From contig CAIVVT010000185.1 in NCBI GenBank assembly GCA_903909435.1, positions 1-38,169 on the forward strand: 38,169 nucleotides of DNA. The letters run 5' to 3'. The notes beneath the pieces were generated by a model. It did no database searches and had not been told where the DNA came from. It saw only the letters and a list, made by a program, of their open reading frames with translations. The position numbers and the translations under genes were made by a program. Below, piece by piece: positions 17,741 to 25,563 of this stretch (its first letter is position 1; every line of letters starts with the position of its first letter). This DNA comes from an uncultured Acidobacteriia bacterium (GTDB lineage: Bacteria; Acidobacteriota; Terriglobia; Bryobacterales; Bryobacteraceae).

Positions 17741-18280
17741 ATGACTGCGGGCGACAGCGGGATGGGGCTGCTCGTAGTAGGCGTCGGTGATTGCAGGCAT
17801 GCACTTGCCGGATCTGAGGGTCTCGTGACCTACGCGCTTGGTTCGTGCATCGCAGTCGGGATTTGGGATCCAGTTTCCAAAGTCTCGGGCTTGCTACACT
17901 TCATGCTGCCCGAAAGCCGTTCGGAGACTGGTGCCAGCGCCGTCGAGCATCCGTTTCGCTACGCGGACACGGGCACACCGCTGCTCTTTCGAAGAGCTTA
18001 CGAACTGGGAGCTGAGAAGCGGCGCCTGCAGGTCTACCTCGCTGGTGGCGCTTCTGTCGTTGACGATGGCGGGTTTTTTCAAGTCGGGAAGCGCAACCAC
18101 ACTGCGATTCGAAAGCTGCTCTGGAAGGCGGGGGTCCTCGTGCACGGGGAGGATGTGGGCGGAACCCATCCAAGGACCGTGCGTTTGGAGGCGTCCTCAG
18201 GTAGCTTCGTTATCTCCACACCAGGCAAAGCGGACATCGAGTTGAGCGCCACTAGTTCTACCCGCGGAGCCAAGGAGTGA
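17741..18280 (+). CDS. cheD: Chemoreceptor glutamine deamidase CheD
   Basis: About 179 residues. CheD converts specific receptor glutamines to glutamates and in several bacteria also binds the CheC phosphatase. The catalytic set is visible as Thr30, Cys36 (VTYALGSCIAVGIWDP) and His53 (LLHFMLPESR). Their 6- and 17-residue spacings are the same as in Thermotoga CheD (Thr21, Cys27, His44). FQVGKRNHTAIRKLL and EDVGGTHPRTVRLE are further family segments. ATG 17741 has GGGGAG at a good distance; ATG 17735, overlapping the cheR stop, would add two residues. It is followed by cheY after one base. Confidence 0.93.
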   Translation: MTAGDSGMGLLVVGVGDCRHALAGSEGLVTYALGSCIAVGIWDPVSKVSGLLHFMLPESRSETGASAVEHPFRYADTGTPLLFRRAYELGAEKRRLQVYLAGGASVVDDGGFFQVGKRNHTAIRKLLWKAGVLVHGEDVGGTHPRTVRLEASSGSFVISTPGKADIELSATSSTRGAKE

Positions 18281-18281
18281 A

Positions 18282-18692
18282 ATGCAAAAGGACGTCATGA
18301 TCGTGGATGATTCGCCCGCGATGCGTTCGTTCATCAGACGCACCGTCCTGATCGGAGGGCTGGAAATGGGACGCTGTCTGGAGGCGGGGAACGGTCTGGA
18401 GGCGCTCACTCTTTTGCGCAATGACACGGTCGATGTAATTCTGACCGATTTCAACATGCCTGTAATGGATGGCGAGCAACTAGTGCGGAATTTGAGAGGC
18501 GATGAGCGATTGAGTCGAGTCCCCGTAATTGTCATTTCAACTGATTCGACAAGGAACCGGATCTTGAGCCTGCAGGCGTTGGGGGTTCACGGTTACCTCT
18601 GTAAGCCCTTCACACCGGAGCGGTTGGCCCAGATGCTATGCACTGCGGTTCCGGACTGGCAAGCGCAGGGGATTGAGGAGCGGTATCAATGA
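18282..18692 (+). CDS. cheY: CheY-type single-domain response regulator
   Basis: 136 residues consisting of one receiver domain. The acidic pocket is VDDS (Asp9, Asp10), the phospho-acceptor is Asp56 in LTDFNMPVMDG, the switch residue is Ser86 or Thr87 in VIVISTDST, and the invariant Lys is Lys108 in GYLCKPF. There is no DNA-binding domain, so output should be protein binding, classically to the flagellar motor switch. A good ribosome site (AAGGAG) precedes the ATG by four bases. It is coupled to cheX by an ATGA overlap. The short C-terminal tail after the receiver (about 12 residues) is not characteristic. Confidence 0.93.
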   Translation: MQKDVMIVDDSPAMRSFIRRTVLIGGLEMGRCLEAGNGLEALTLLRNDTVDVILTDFNMPVMDGEQLVRNLRGDERLSRVPVIVISTDSTRNRILSLQALGVHGYLCKPFTPERLAQMLCTAVPDWQAQGIEERYQ

Positions 18693-19165
18693 GCCCAGAG
18701 ATCTCGGTGCAAAACAGTGCCGCGGACGCCTGCCTCGCGGCTGTCCCCGAGGTGCTTGAGATGATGTTCTTCGAGTCAATGGCAGAGGCTCCCGAAATTG
18801 GCGGGAGTCCGCGGCTGGAGCTCTTGGATGTGTCGAGAGTCGATTTTGAGGGCAGCGCGCGAGGCTACCTCGTCCTTGCGGCACCATCGGCACTTTCCAA
18901 GTCGCTAACGGAAGCGTTCCTCGCCCTGGAACTTCGACAATCTGCCCCTTCCGATGTCGAATTCGTGCTCGGCGAGCTTGCGAACATGGTATGTGGAGGC
19001 GCTCTGGGTCGCTATCAGCCGGACGGAAGTTTTCGCGTCTCCACACCCGCTACACGACTGGAAAGGCCATCGGCTGAACTGACCACGTCCAACGTCTCCT
19101 GGATCCGGTTTTCGTTTTACGATGGTCCGCTCTTTGTCGGATTTCAACCAGAGGCTACGCAGTGA
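18689..19165 (+). CDS. cheX: CheX/CheC-family CheY-P phosphatase
   Basis: 158 residues resembling the CheC/CheX/FliY phosphatase fold. The catalytic E-x-x-N signature is visible once, as Glu96 and Asn99 in EFVLGELANMVCGGAL, following an N-terminal half with FEGSARGYLVLAAP. One active site rather than two is the CheX pattern, whereas CheC usually has two. It should dephosphorylate CheY-P and end the signal. The gene overlaps cheY by four bases and cheB by four bases (GTGA), consistent with fixed stoichiometry. Overall similarity to named CheX proteins looks modest, so I rate the family more certain than the exact name. Confidence 0.82.
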   Translation: MSPEISVQNSAADACLAAVPEVLEMMFFESMAEAPEIGGSPRLELLDVSRVDFEGSARGYLVLAAPSALSKSLTEAFLALELRQSAPSDVEFVLGELANMVCGGALGRYQPDGSFRVSTPATRLERPSAELTTSNVSWIRFSFYDGPLFVGFQPEATQ

Positions 19166-20250
19166 CCGCGGGTGCGAAGATCCGGGTTCTGGTTGCAGAC
19201 GATTCCGCGATCGTACGCAAAGTACTCTCGGACGTATTGTCGAGCCAGTCGGACATTGAGGTTGTTGGCACTGCTCCCGATCCGTATGTGGCGCGAGACA
19301 AGATCCTCTCGCTACACCCTGACGTCCTCACGCTGGATATCGAGATGCCGAGGATGGACGGCTTGACCTTTCTCGACCGCCTCATGGCCTCTCACCCAAT
19401 GCCGGTGATCGTAATAAGCAGTTTGACTCGAAGTTCAACTCGGTCCGCGCTCGAAGCCGCGAACCGTGGTGCGGTTGACGTCCTGGCCAAACCGGGCGGC
19501 CCCTATTCGGTGGGTGACCTCAAAGAGGAACTTCCGCACCGCATTCGCGCCGCCGCACTCGCGCGAGTCCGACGCAACATAGCTTCGGCAATGCCGGATT
19601 CTGATGTGACCCAACCCCGGGCGAACTCGCCGGCAGTTTCCGTCCTGGGGGGCTGGAAGCGAAACTGCATTGTTGCGATCGGAGCATCGACGGGCGGCAC
19701 GCAGGCAATCGAACAGATTCTCAGACAGTTGCCGTCTGATTTTCCGCCGATCGTTGCGACTCAGCACATCCCGATCGGATTTTCGACAGCGTTCGCCGAG
19801 CGACTGGATGGTTGCTGCTCCCTCCGGGTGAGCGAAGCCAAAGAGGGAGATCTCCTGCGCAGCGGTCATGCATACATTGCCCCCGGCAGCCGGCACATGC
19901 AAGTCGTCAGGTCGGCCTCGGGCGGATACGCCGTGCGGTTACACGACGGGCCGAAGGTCCACTACCAGCGCCCTTCGGTCGACGAGTTGTTCCTTTCGGT
20001 TGCAAAGCTGATGAGCAGCGCAGTTGTTGGGATCTTGTTGACAGGGATGGGCAAAGACGGCGCTGCTGGCTTGCTGGAATTGAAGAATGCGGGCTGCCAC
20101 ACGATCGCGCAGGATGAGGCTACCAGCGTTGTGTTCGGGATGCCCAGAGAGGCGATTGAGCTTGGAGCCGCAGTGGAGGTGCGCCCATTGCACGCGATTG
20201 CCGCAGCGGCAATCACGGCCCTGAGAGTGCGCACAAGTCACGCGGCATGA
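19162..20250 (+). CDS. cheB: Chemotaxis-specific protein-glutamate methylesterase CheB
   Basis: 362 residues. The N-terminal receiver has VADDS, phospho-acceptor Asp59 in LTLDIEMPRMDG, and Lys110 in VLAKPGGP. A linker of about 40 residues follows. The C-terminal esterase has its catalytic triad at Ser176 (IGASTGGT), His202 (ATQHIPIGFS) and Asp299 (LTGMGKDGAAGL). It removes methyl groups from receptor glutamates when phosphorylated by CheA. The start is GTG 19162, overlapping the cheX stop. It is the last gene of the che operon; I see no obvious terminator, and mobile-element debris begins soon after. Confidence 0.95.
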   Translation: MTAGAKIRVLVADDSAIVRKVLSDVLSSQSDIEVVGTAPDPYVARDKILSLHPDVLTLDIEMPRMDGLTFLDRLMASHPMPVIVISSLTRSSTRSALEAANRGAVDVLAKPGGPYSVGDLKEELPHRIRAAALARVRRNIASAMPDSDVTQPRANSPAVSVLGGWKRNCIVAIGASTGGTQAIEQILRQLPSDFPPIVATQHIPIGFSTAFAERLDGCCSLRVSEAKEGDLLRSGHAYIAPGSRHMQVVRSASGGYAVRLHDGPKVHYQRPSVDELFLSVAKLMSSAVVGILLTGMGKDGAAGLLELKNAGCHTIAQDEATSVVFGMPREAIELGAAVEVRPLHAIAAAAITALRVRTSHAA

Positions 20251-20699
20251 CGGTTTTGAGCAATGTGGCCGGATGGCGCAGGAGGCGTCGGAGGTCTGAC
20301 AGGTCGCGGTCCCGATACCAAACCAACAACTTCCACAAGACGGGATGCCAGAACGTGCTCCTGTCGCTGCGAGCGGGAGGAAGACACTGCGTGGCACGTG
20401 CGGAAGTTTCTCCATGGTCGCAACCCGTGCGCGGGGAAACGCAACACCAGGCAAACCTGAGTGCGAACCTCAGGGCAGTATTGGGAGCGGTCTGGCGCGA
20501 ATACGCTGTTGTGATGAAACAGGCTGGCCCGCCGGGTGTTTTCGATGCGGCAGTTTGATGGAGGCCGTCGCGGAAGATTGGCTATTGGATTTGGGTGACT
20601 GGGCGGAGCTTGAAGCGTAGCAAGCGGGGATACGGCAGTTGGATTTCAAGGCGTGAGTTGTCAAGGCTGAGGAAGATCGTGTCATGCGCGTTCTCGAAG
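20251..20699. other. Gene-free stretch after cheB
   Basis: Several short frames are open on both strands, but none resembles a known family or has a good ribosome site. The part from about 20580 onward, read on the minus strand, continues from the transposase remnant next to it and looks like its former 3' flank. No clear terminator for the che operon is visible. Confidence 0.45.
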
Positions 20700-21300
20700 C
20701 GGCGTTGGCGGCTCGCGCAGTTGAGCTAGTGCGCTAGTGAGCCGTTCGATCAGCATCATCGGGCCGGCGCACCGCAGGCAGGTCCAGGCGGGACGGGCGT
20801 CGCCCTGGGACGGTGGTTCACTGGCGGGCGAGGCCGCCATCAGTTGTCGGCACAGCGGCAGCCGTTGGCGTCGCCGGCGGTGCGCTCAGAGGCCGAAGGG
20901 GCGGATGCGCGCGAAGCCCGGAGGCGGCGTGTGCAGCGGAGCGCGCCGCGGGATTCCTCGACCGGCAGGCTCTTGCGGAACTGCTTATTCTTGTGCGCCA
21001 AGTCGCGCCAGCGGACGGTCACGCGCCCATCGGCCAGCGACACGAGCGGGTGATTAGAAGGCTGCCAGGCAGGTGTTGCGGCCGGGATAGCGCAGCGCAG
21101 GCCCGGCACCGCCAAAGGGTGGCTTCGAATAGACGACCCAGTCGCTGCGATATAGCGTGCACAGCCAGGCCGCAAATGCCTTGGGTGCGGCGAGTGTGCG
21201 GATTCCGGCGAAGGTGAACGCTGATTCCGAAGGGAACGCGAACGGCATTCCGGGCCGAAGGCGAACAGTTGTCGGAGCGTAGCGACGCTGGCAGCTTGAT
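20700..21300 (-). pseudogene. IS91-type transposase remnant, multiply frameshifted
   Basis: Read on the minus strand, pieces of one transposase appear in changing frames. First come LAAPKAFAAWLCTLYRSDWV and VYSKPPFGGAGPALRYPGR (about 21070-21200), then VSLADGRVTVRWRDLAHKNK in another frame (about 20985-21050). A zinc-ribbon-like TCLRCAGPMMLIERLTSA follows (about 20729-20785). These are in the order of the C-terminal half of IS91/IS801-type transposases. The N-terminal half is absent, and the remnant fades out close to the left end of the IS21 element. At least two frameshifts separate the pieces, so no product is expected. Boundaries are approximate. Confidence 0.75.
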
Positions 21301-21440
21301 TGTGGAAGAAGTGTTCGCCATCGTCAAGTGAAACCCATCCGGAGCGTAGCGGAGGAACGGCGCGGCGAGCGGAGAAAGGGGTGCGGGGAAAGGGGCGCAG
21401 CCCTTGTCCCCGCCTCAGTCCGAAGAAACCCCGGCGAGCG

Positions 21441-22199
21441 TTAGCTCGGCGGCTGCGTTCCTCCACGCTTCTTACGCATGGAGTCACCGCGCATTTCGAT
21501 GCGATGGGCGTTGTGCACCAGGCGGTCGAGGATGCCGTCGGCGGCGGTGGGGTCGCCGATCTGCTCGTGCCAGCGCGTGACGGGCAGTTGTGAAGTCAGG
21601 ATCGTCGAGCGGGCCTGATAGCGCTCCTCGCAGATCTCCCAAAAATCGCGGCGTTCGCTTTCGGCCAGAGGAGCCATGGCCCAGTCGTCGATCACCAGCA
21701 CGTCGATGCGGCTGAGACGTGCCAGCAAGCTGCGCAGACTGCCATCGGCCCGGGCGATGGTGAGGTCGCGGAACAACGCGGCGGCGCGCATGTAGAGCGC
21801 CGAGTATCCATCGCGGCAGGCCTTCTGCGCCAGGGCGCAAGCGACAAAGCTCTTGCCGACGCCGGTGGGTCCGAGGACGAAGATGTTCTCATGATTGGTC
21901 ACCCAGGCGGACTTCTGTGCCAGGGCGCGGATCACGCTCTTGTCCAGTCCGCGCGAAGCGTGATAGTCGATGTCTTCCACAGAGGCGCCCTTCAGCTTGG
22001 CGGCGTGTAAGCGCCGTGCCAGGGCTTGGTTTTCTCGCCAGCTCCATTGCTGATCCACGAGCAGTCCAAGCCTCTCCAGGAAGCTCAACTCGCGGGAAGC
22101 CGGATCTTGCTCCTGCGACTTCAAGGCGTCCAGCATGCCGAGTAACCGCATGGCTGTAAGTTTTTCCATCATCGGTTCTTGTAGCATGTTGGTCCTCAC
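21441..22199 (-). CDS. istB: IS21-family helper ATPase IstB
   Basis: 252 residues of the AAA+ ATPase that assists the IS21 transposase in target selection. Walker A is GPTGVGKS at about 110-117 and Walker B is IDVLVIDDW at about 165-172. The N-terminus has MRLLGMLDALKSQ and a basic ARRLHAAKLKG segment typical of IstB. The C-terminus has TILTSQLPVTRWHEQIGDP and GILDRLVHNAHRIEMRGDSM followed by a basic tail. Its start overlaps the istA stop by four bases. The gene appears full-length and undamaged. Confidence 0.95.
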   Translation of the reverse strand: MRTNMLQEPMMEKLTAMRLLGMLDALKSQEQDPASRELSFLERLGLLVDQQWSWRENQALARRLHAAKLKGASVEDIDYHASRGLDKSVIRALAQKSAWVTNHENIFVLGPTGVGKSFVACALAQKACRDGYSALYMRAAALFRDLTIARADGSLRSLLARLSRIDVLVIDDWAMAPLAESERRDFWEICEERYQARSTILTSQLPVTRWHEQIGDPTAADGILDRLVHNAHRIEMRGDSMRKKRGGTQPPS

Positions 22200-23725
22200 T
22201 CGAAGTACTCGGCTCCACGGATGTTGTCATGGGGTGGCGTGGAAGCCGGCGGTGGTGAGGCCGGCGGTGCCTGATCGAGCGAGTTCTTCAGGATCGACTC
22301 GACGCTCTTGTAGCGGCAGGCGCCCGTGAGTAAAGCCCGCTCCGAGGCCGCCTCCACGCGTTGCGCCGAGTACTGCTCCGACAACCGGATGATGCCCAGG
22401 CAGCCGCGATAGCCCATCTCCGGATGCGGCTTGTCGTCCATGATTCGTTCAAGCAGCCGCGCCGTATTGGGGCCGATAGTTTGCGCCCAATGCACCATGC
22501 GCGAAGGTGTCCATTCCAGATGCGCGCGGTGACTCTTCGGCCGGTGCTCTTCGTTGGTGACGGCCAGCCCGCGCCCGCGGCTGCGCAGGTGCGAGGCCAC
22601 GCGCGCGCCTTTGTGCAGGATCTCGACCGTGGTCGGCGTCGAGCGGATCTCCACCAGCTCGTGCACCAGGTTGTAAGGCACGCTGTAGAGATTGGAATCG
22701 AAACTCACGTGGTAGTCGATGTTGACGCGGGCGCGGGACCATTCGCTCAGGTCGAACGGCTCGACGGGTAGCGGCTTCAGCGCTGGTCCGTCGATCGTTT
22801 CCCATACGCTGGCCCGGGTACCCTCCTTCTTGCGAAAGGGCCGATGATTCAGCTTCGTCAGCAGTTCCCGGATCGCCTCGTTCAGTTCCGGAAGAGAAAA
22901 GAACTTGCGATGCCTGAGCGCCGCGACGATCCAACGCTGGGCCACTTGCACGGCATTTTCGACCTTGGCTTTGTCCCTTGGCTTATAGGGCCGCGCGGGC
23001 ACGATGCCAAAGCCGCAGTGCTGCGCGAAGTTGTAGTAAGTCGGGTTCAGATCCGGGTCGTAGCGGTGCGCCTTCGTTACGCCGGTCTTGGTGTTATCGG
23101 GAACCACCAAGGCTGGGATGCCGTGAAAATGTTCGAAAGCGTGGACGTGCGCTCGCAACCACGCTTCCATCTGTTGATCGCGCGTGGCCTCGGCCCAGGT
23201 GTAGGAACTGGCGCCGAGGGCGGCCACGAACAATGGTGCTTTCCATACTTCGCTCGTACGGCTGTCATGGATGGGGATCGTCGCACCTGCCCAGTCGACG
23301 AACATCTTCTCGCCCGCCTTGTGATCCTGCCGCAGCACCACGTCGAGCTTCGAGCGCCAGCGTTGGTACAACTCGCAGAAGCGCGAGTAACGGTAGCCGT
23401 CCGGCTGGGCTTGCCGGTAATCCTCCCACAGCAATTGCAGGGTCACGTACTTGTTGCTGCGCAACTGCTCGTGGACTGCGGCGAAGTCGGGCGCTGTTCG
23501 CGCCGGGTTCTGTTCCGCGATGCTTGGTGTCTGGCGCGGGAACAGCAGTGCGTCGACCCGCGCTTCATCCCAATCCTCGGGCAGCGGCCAGGTTAGGCCC
23601 GCCGCCTCGGCGCGCTTCAGGTACTTGTGAACCGTGCCCACCGCGATTGAGCAACTGCGCCCAATCTGCTGGTAGCTCAGTTTGAGTTCGAATCGGAGGC
23701 GAAGAACCTCCCGTAGTTTCCGCAT
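22196..23725 (-). CDS. istA: IS21-family transposase IstA
   Basis: 509 residues. An N-terminal helix-turn-helix (LSYQQIGRSCSIAVGTVHKY, about 16-35) precedes the DDE catalytic core. Asp144 is in KMFVDWAGATIPI, Asp210 in ALVVPDNTKTGV and Glu256 in KAKVENAVQ. A C-terminal domain of about 200 residues follows. The spacing fits IS21 transposases. The only ATG in position is at 23725-23723, and it lies inside one arm of a perfect 32-bp palindrome (23723-23754), which could limit translation. It forms an operon with istB. It looks intact and is probably, or was recently, functional. Confidence 0.95.
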   Translation of the reverse strand: MRKLREVLRLRFELKLSYQQIGRSCSIAVGTVHKYLKRAEAAGLTWPLPEDWDEARVDALLFPRQTPSIAEQNPARTAPDFAAVHEQLRSNKYVTLQLLWEDYRQAQPDGYRYSRFCELYQRWRSKLDVVLRQDHKAGEKMFVDWAGATIPIHDSRTSEVWKAPLFVAALGASSYTWAEATRDQQMEAWLRAHVHAFEHFHGIPALVVPDNTKTGVTKAHRYDPDLNPTYYNFAQHCGFGIVPARPYKPRDKAKVENAVQVAQRWIVAALRHRKFFSLPELNEAIRELLTKLNHRPFRKKEGTRASVWETIDGPALKPLPVEPFDLSEWSRARVNIDYHVSFDSNLYSVPYNLVHELVEIRSTPTTVEILHKGARVASHLRSRGRGLAVTNEEHRPKSHRAHLEWTPSRMVHWAQTIGPNTARLLERIMDDKPHPEMGYRGCLGIIRLSEQYSAQRVEAASERALLTGACRYKSVESILKNSLDQAPPASPPPASTPPHDNIRGAEYFE

Positions 23726-23754
23726 GGATTATGTTCCCGGGAACATAATCCATG
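23723..23754. repeat. Perfect 32-bp palindrome across the istA start codon
   Basis: CATGGATTATGTTCCC at 23723-23738 is followed without a loop by its exact reverse complement to 23754; the centre is CCCGGG. The istA start codon is the outermost part of the left arm (read on the minus strand). It can act as a dimer-binding operator in DNA or as a hairpin in RNA that occludes the start. Confidence 0.9.
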
Positions 23755-23892
23755 TAATGTGCCCGTGCCCGTTATGTGGCCGGGCGAATGGGTTCCGCCA
23801 ATTCCCGCGAACACATTCTTTTCCGCCGGCACATAACGTCAGCCCGATCGCGCGATGATTTCCTTCGACTGGTTTTTAGAAAGGAGATTGTC

Positions 23893-25152
23893 GTGCTCAA
23901 CCGCTATTTCATCCGCCCGACCACTGTGGATCGGATTCGCGCAAGCTGGATCGGCGAAACGATTGAACGCTACGTGGAGTGGCTCACCGAGCAAAACTAC
24001 TCTGCCAAGAATGTGTCCGTCCGTGTACCGCTCCTGTTCCGCTTTGGAGAATTCACGCGCAGGTCAGGTGCGACGGCCCTGGACGAACTGCCTGCTCAAA
24101 TCGAGCCCTTTATTGAGGACTGGCTCAATCGGCGAAAGCAGGGGTACTCAGAATCTCAGCGCTTGATCGCCGCCCGAGAGATGCGCAATCCCATCCGTCA
24201 GCTACTCCGGTTGGTTCTCCCGCACTATAGGACTGACGCCGGGGGTAAACCGGATCCATTCATCGACGCGGCACCTGGCTTTTTTGACTTCCTGCGCCGT
24301 GATCGGGGTCTTCGCGAGGCCACTCTCGTGCAGTATAGGCATTATTTGCAGCGGCTCGAGGATTACCTCCAACGACTCAATCAATCGTTGCTCTCCGATC
24401 TGCCGACAATCGTAATCAGTGCGCTAATCACAGAGAGTGGGGAGATCCTCGACAAGCGCTCGGTGCAGAGCTTGTGCAGCATTCTAAAAGTGTTCTTTCG
24501 GTACCTCTACCGCATGGGGCTGATGACCCGCGACTTGGGGAAGGCGATCGAGTCACCTCGTCGGTACCGGCTTTCGAACTTGCCGCGATCGATTGCCTGG
24601 AACGAAGTTGAGCAAATGCTCCAGAAAGTCGACCGAAGAACCACCGTCGGCAAACGCGATTACGCAGTCCTGCTGCTCTTGGTGACATACGGGCTGCGCG
24701 CTCGCGAAGTCGGCGCTTTAACGCTGGATGACATCGACTGGAAGCACGACCGAATTGACGTTCGCGGGCGCAAAGCGGGGCATTCGGCAGCCTACCCGCT
24801 GGCTCCGGTAGTAGGCGAAGCGGTCCTCGACTACTTGAAGCAGGGCCGGCCTAATACAACTCAGCGCGCATTGTTCATCGCCGCCTATGCGCCGTACGGG
24901 CCAATCACGCAGGTAGCGGTGTCGCTGAGGGCGAAGTGGTACATCCGCAAGGCTGGGATTAAGGTGTCACGGCCGGGCTCGCATACGCTGCGCCATACTT
25001 GCGTTCAGCGCCTTGTCGAATCGGGGTTCTCGCTCAAAACGATCGGCGACTTTGTCGGCCATCGAACGCCGGACGCCACCAAGATTTATGCCAAGGTGAA
25101 CATCGAAGCCCTTCGCAAAGTCGCTCTCGGAAATGGCGAGGAGGTCGTATGA
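23893..25152 (+). CDS. Tyrosine recombinase/integrase
   Basis: About 419 residues from GTG 23893, chosen because AAGGAG ends seven bases before it; the frame upstream runs into IS21 terminal sequence. Residues to about 120 resemble a SAM-like domain (ERYVEWLTEQNYSAKNVSVR). A second helical core-binding region follows at about 130-215. The catalytic domain has Arg269 (TYGLRAREVGAL), His364 and Arg367 (GSHTLRHTCVQRLV), His390 (DFVGHRTPDAT) and Tyr399 (KIYAKV), so all key residues are present. It resembles recombinases found in tandem groups, and the frameshifted start of another follows directly. The target site is unknown. Confidence 0.9.
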   Translation: MLNRYFIRPTTVDRIRASWIGETIERYVEWLTEQNYSAKNVSVRVPLLFRFGEFTRRSGATALDELPAQIEPFIEDWLNRRKQGYSESQRLIAAREMRNPIRQLLRLVLPHYRTDAGGKPDPFIDAAPGFFDFLRRDRGLREATLVQYRHYLQRLEDYLQRLNQSLLSDLPTIVISALITESGEILDKRSVQSLCSILKVFFRYLYRMGLMTRDLGKAIESPRRYRLSNLPRSIAWNEVEQMLQKVDRRTTVGKRDYAVLLLLVTYGLRAREVGALTLDDIDWKHDRIDVRGRKAGHSAAYPLAPVVGEAVLDYLKQGRPNTTQRALFIAAYAPYGPITQVAVSLRAKWYIRKAGIKVSRPGSHTLRHTCVQRLVESGFSLKTIGDFVGHRTPDATKIYAKVNIEALRKVALGNGEEVV

Positions 25153-25276
25153 AGAGCGCATCCACGGCCCTTTGGCCGACGGCATCAATCTTTACCTCGC
25201 GCACAAGCGTTCGTTAGGTAGGGTGGCGTTCTCGCTTCGGCATTGGCCCAACTTCACCCATGCGAACGGTTCGGAA
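25149..25276 (+). pseudogene. Truncated, frameshifted N-terminus of a second tyrosine recombinase
   Basis: An ATG at 25149 overlaps the preceding recombinase stop (ATGA), as in tandem recombinase operons. Its own frame soon becomes meaningless. One frame over, the sequence from about 25154 reads ERIHGPLADGINLYLAHKRS and then LGRVAFSLRHWP, which looks like the start of a recombinase N-terminal domain, and stops at 25276. A single-base indel just after the start would explain this. Nothing of the catalytic domain follows, so the gene is broken and truncated. Confidence 0.55.
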
Positions 25277-25343
25277 TGAAAGCGCTATTCAATTCCCTGA
25301 GGGCAAAGGTCCTGCCAGACCCGTAGGGCGGCCTACAGCAAGG

Positions 25344-25423
25344 GGTTGTATCGGGAATGCGCCGGCGCTCAGCGCCTGTCTGCTCGCCGTCCACATCTCG
25401 CCGGATCACTCCCGATACAAACC
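25344..25423. repeat. Spaced inverted repeat behind the recombinase remnant
   Basis: GGTTGTATCGGGA at 25344-25356 pairs with TCCCGATACAAACC at 25410-25423 (one bulged base), with 53 bases between. A smaller GGCGCT/AGCGCC inverted pair lies inside (about 25363-25375). It may be a recombination site, an RNA hairpin or debris; there is no decisive evidence. The rest of 25277-25563 shows no gene. Confidence 0.5.
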
Positions 25424-25563
25424 TGAGGACTTTCGAGGAACTGGCGTTCCACTGTGTGCGATTCTAATTCCCGCCCGACGCTGTCCGACACTCACCAGCG
25501 CGTGCGGACGAGTCCTGAGCTTTGGGCACTATGCCCATGCCGAGAAGTTGTTTGAGTGTGAAT

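Larger units (their letters stand above)
21311..23814 (-). mobile_element. IS21-family insertion sequence (istA-istB)
   Basis: About 2.5 kb, a normal size for the family, carrying overlapping istA and istB on the minus strand. Imperfect inverted ends can be aligned: 21311-21338 on the plus strand and 23788-23814 on the minus strand both read GTGTTCGC, then 12-14 unlike bases, then AACCCAT. Similarity seems to continue weakly outward, so the true tips may lie up to ~25 bp further out. I see no target-site duplication. The left end abuts the IS91-type remnant, and the right end lies just before a tyrosine recombinase gene. Both genes look intact. Confidence 0.78.

Noticed and set aside
20840..21487. 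215-codon minus-strand frame running from the IS91-type remnant into the IS21 end
   Set aside because: Only a middle piece matches a transposase; the frame crosses two different elements and is accidental.
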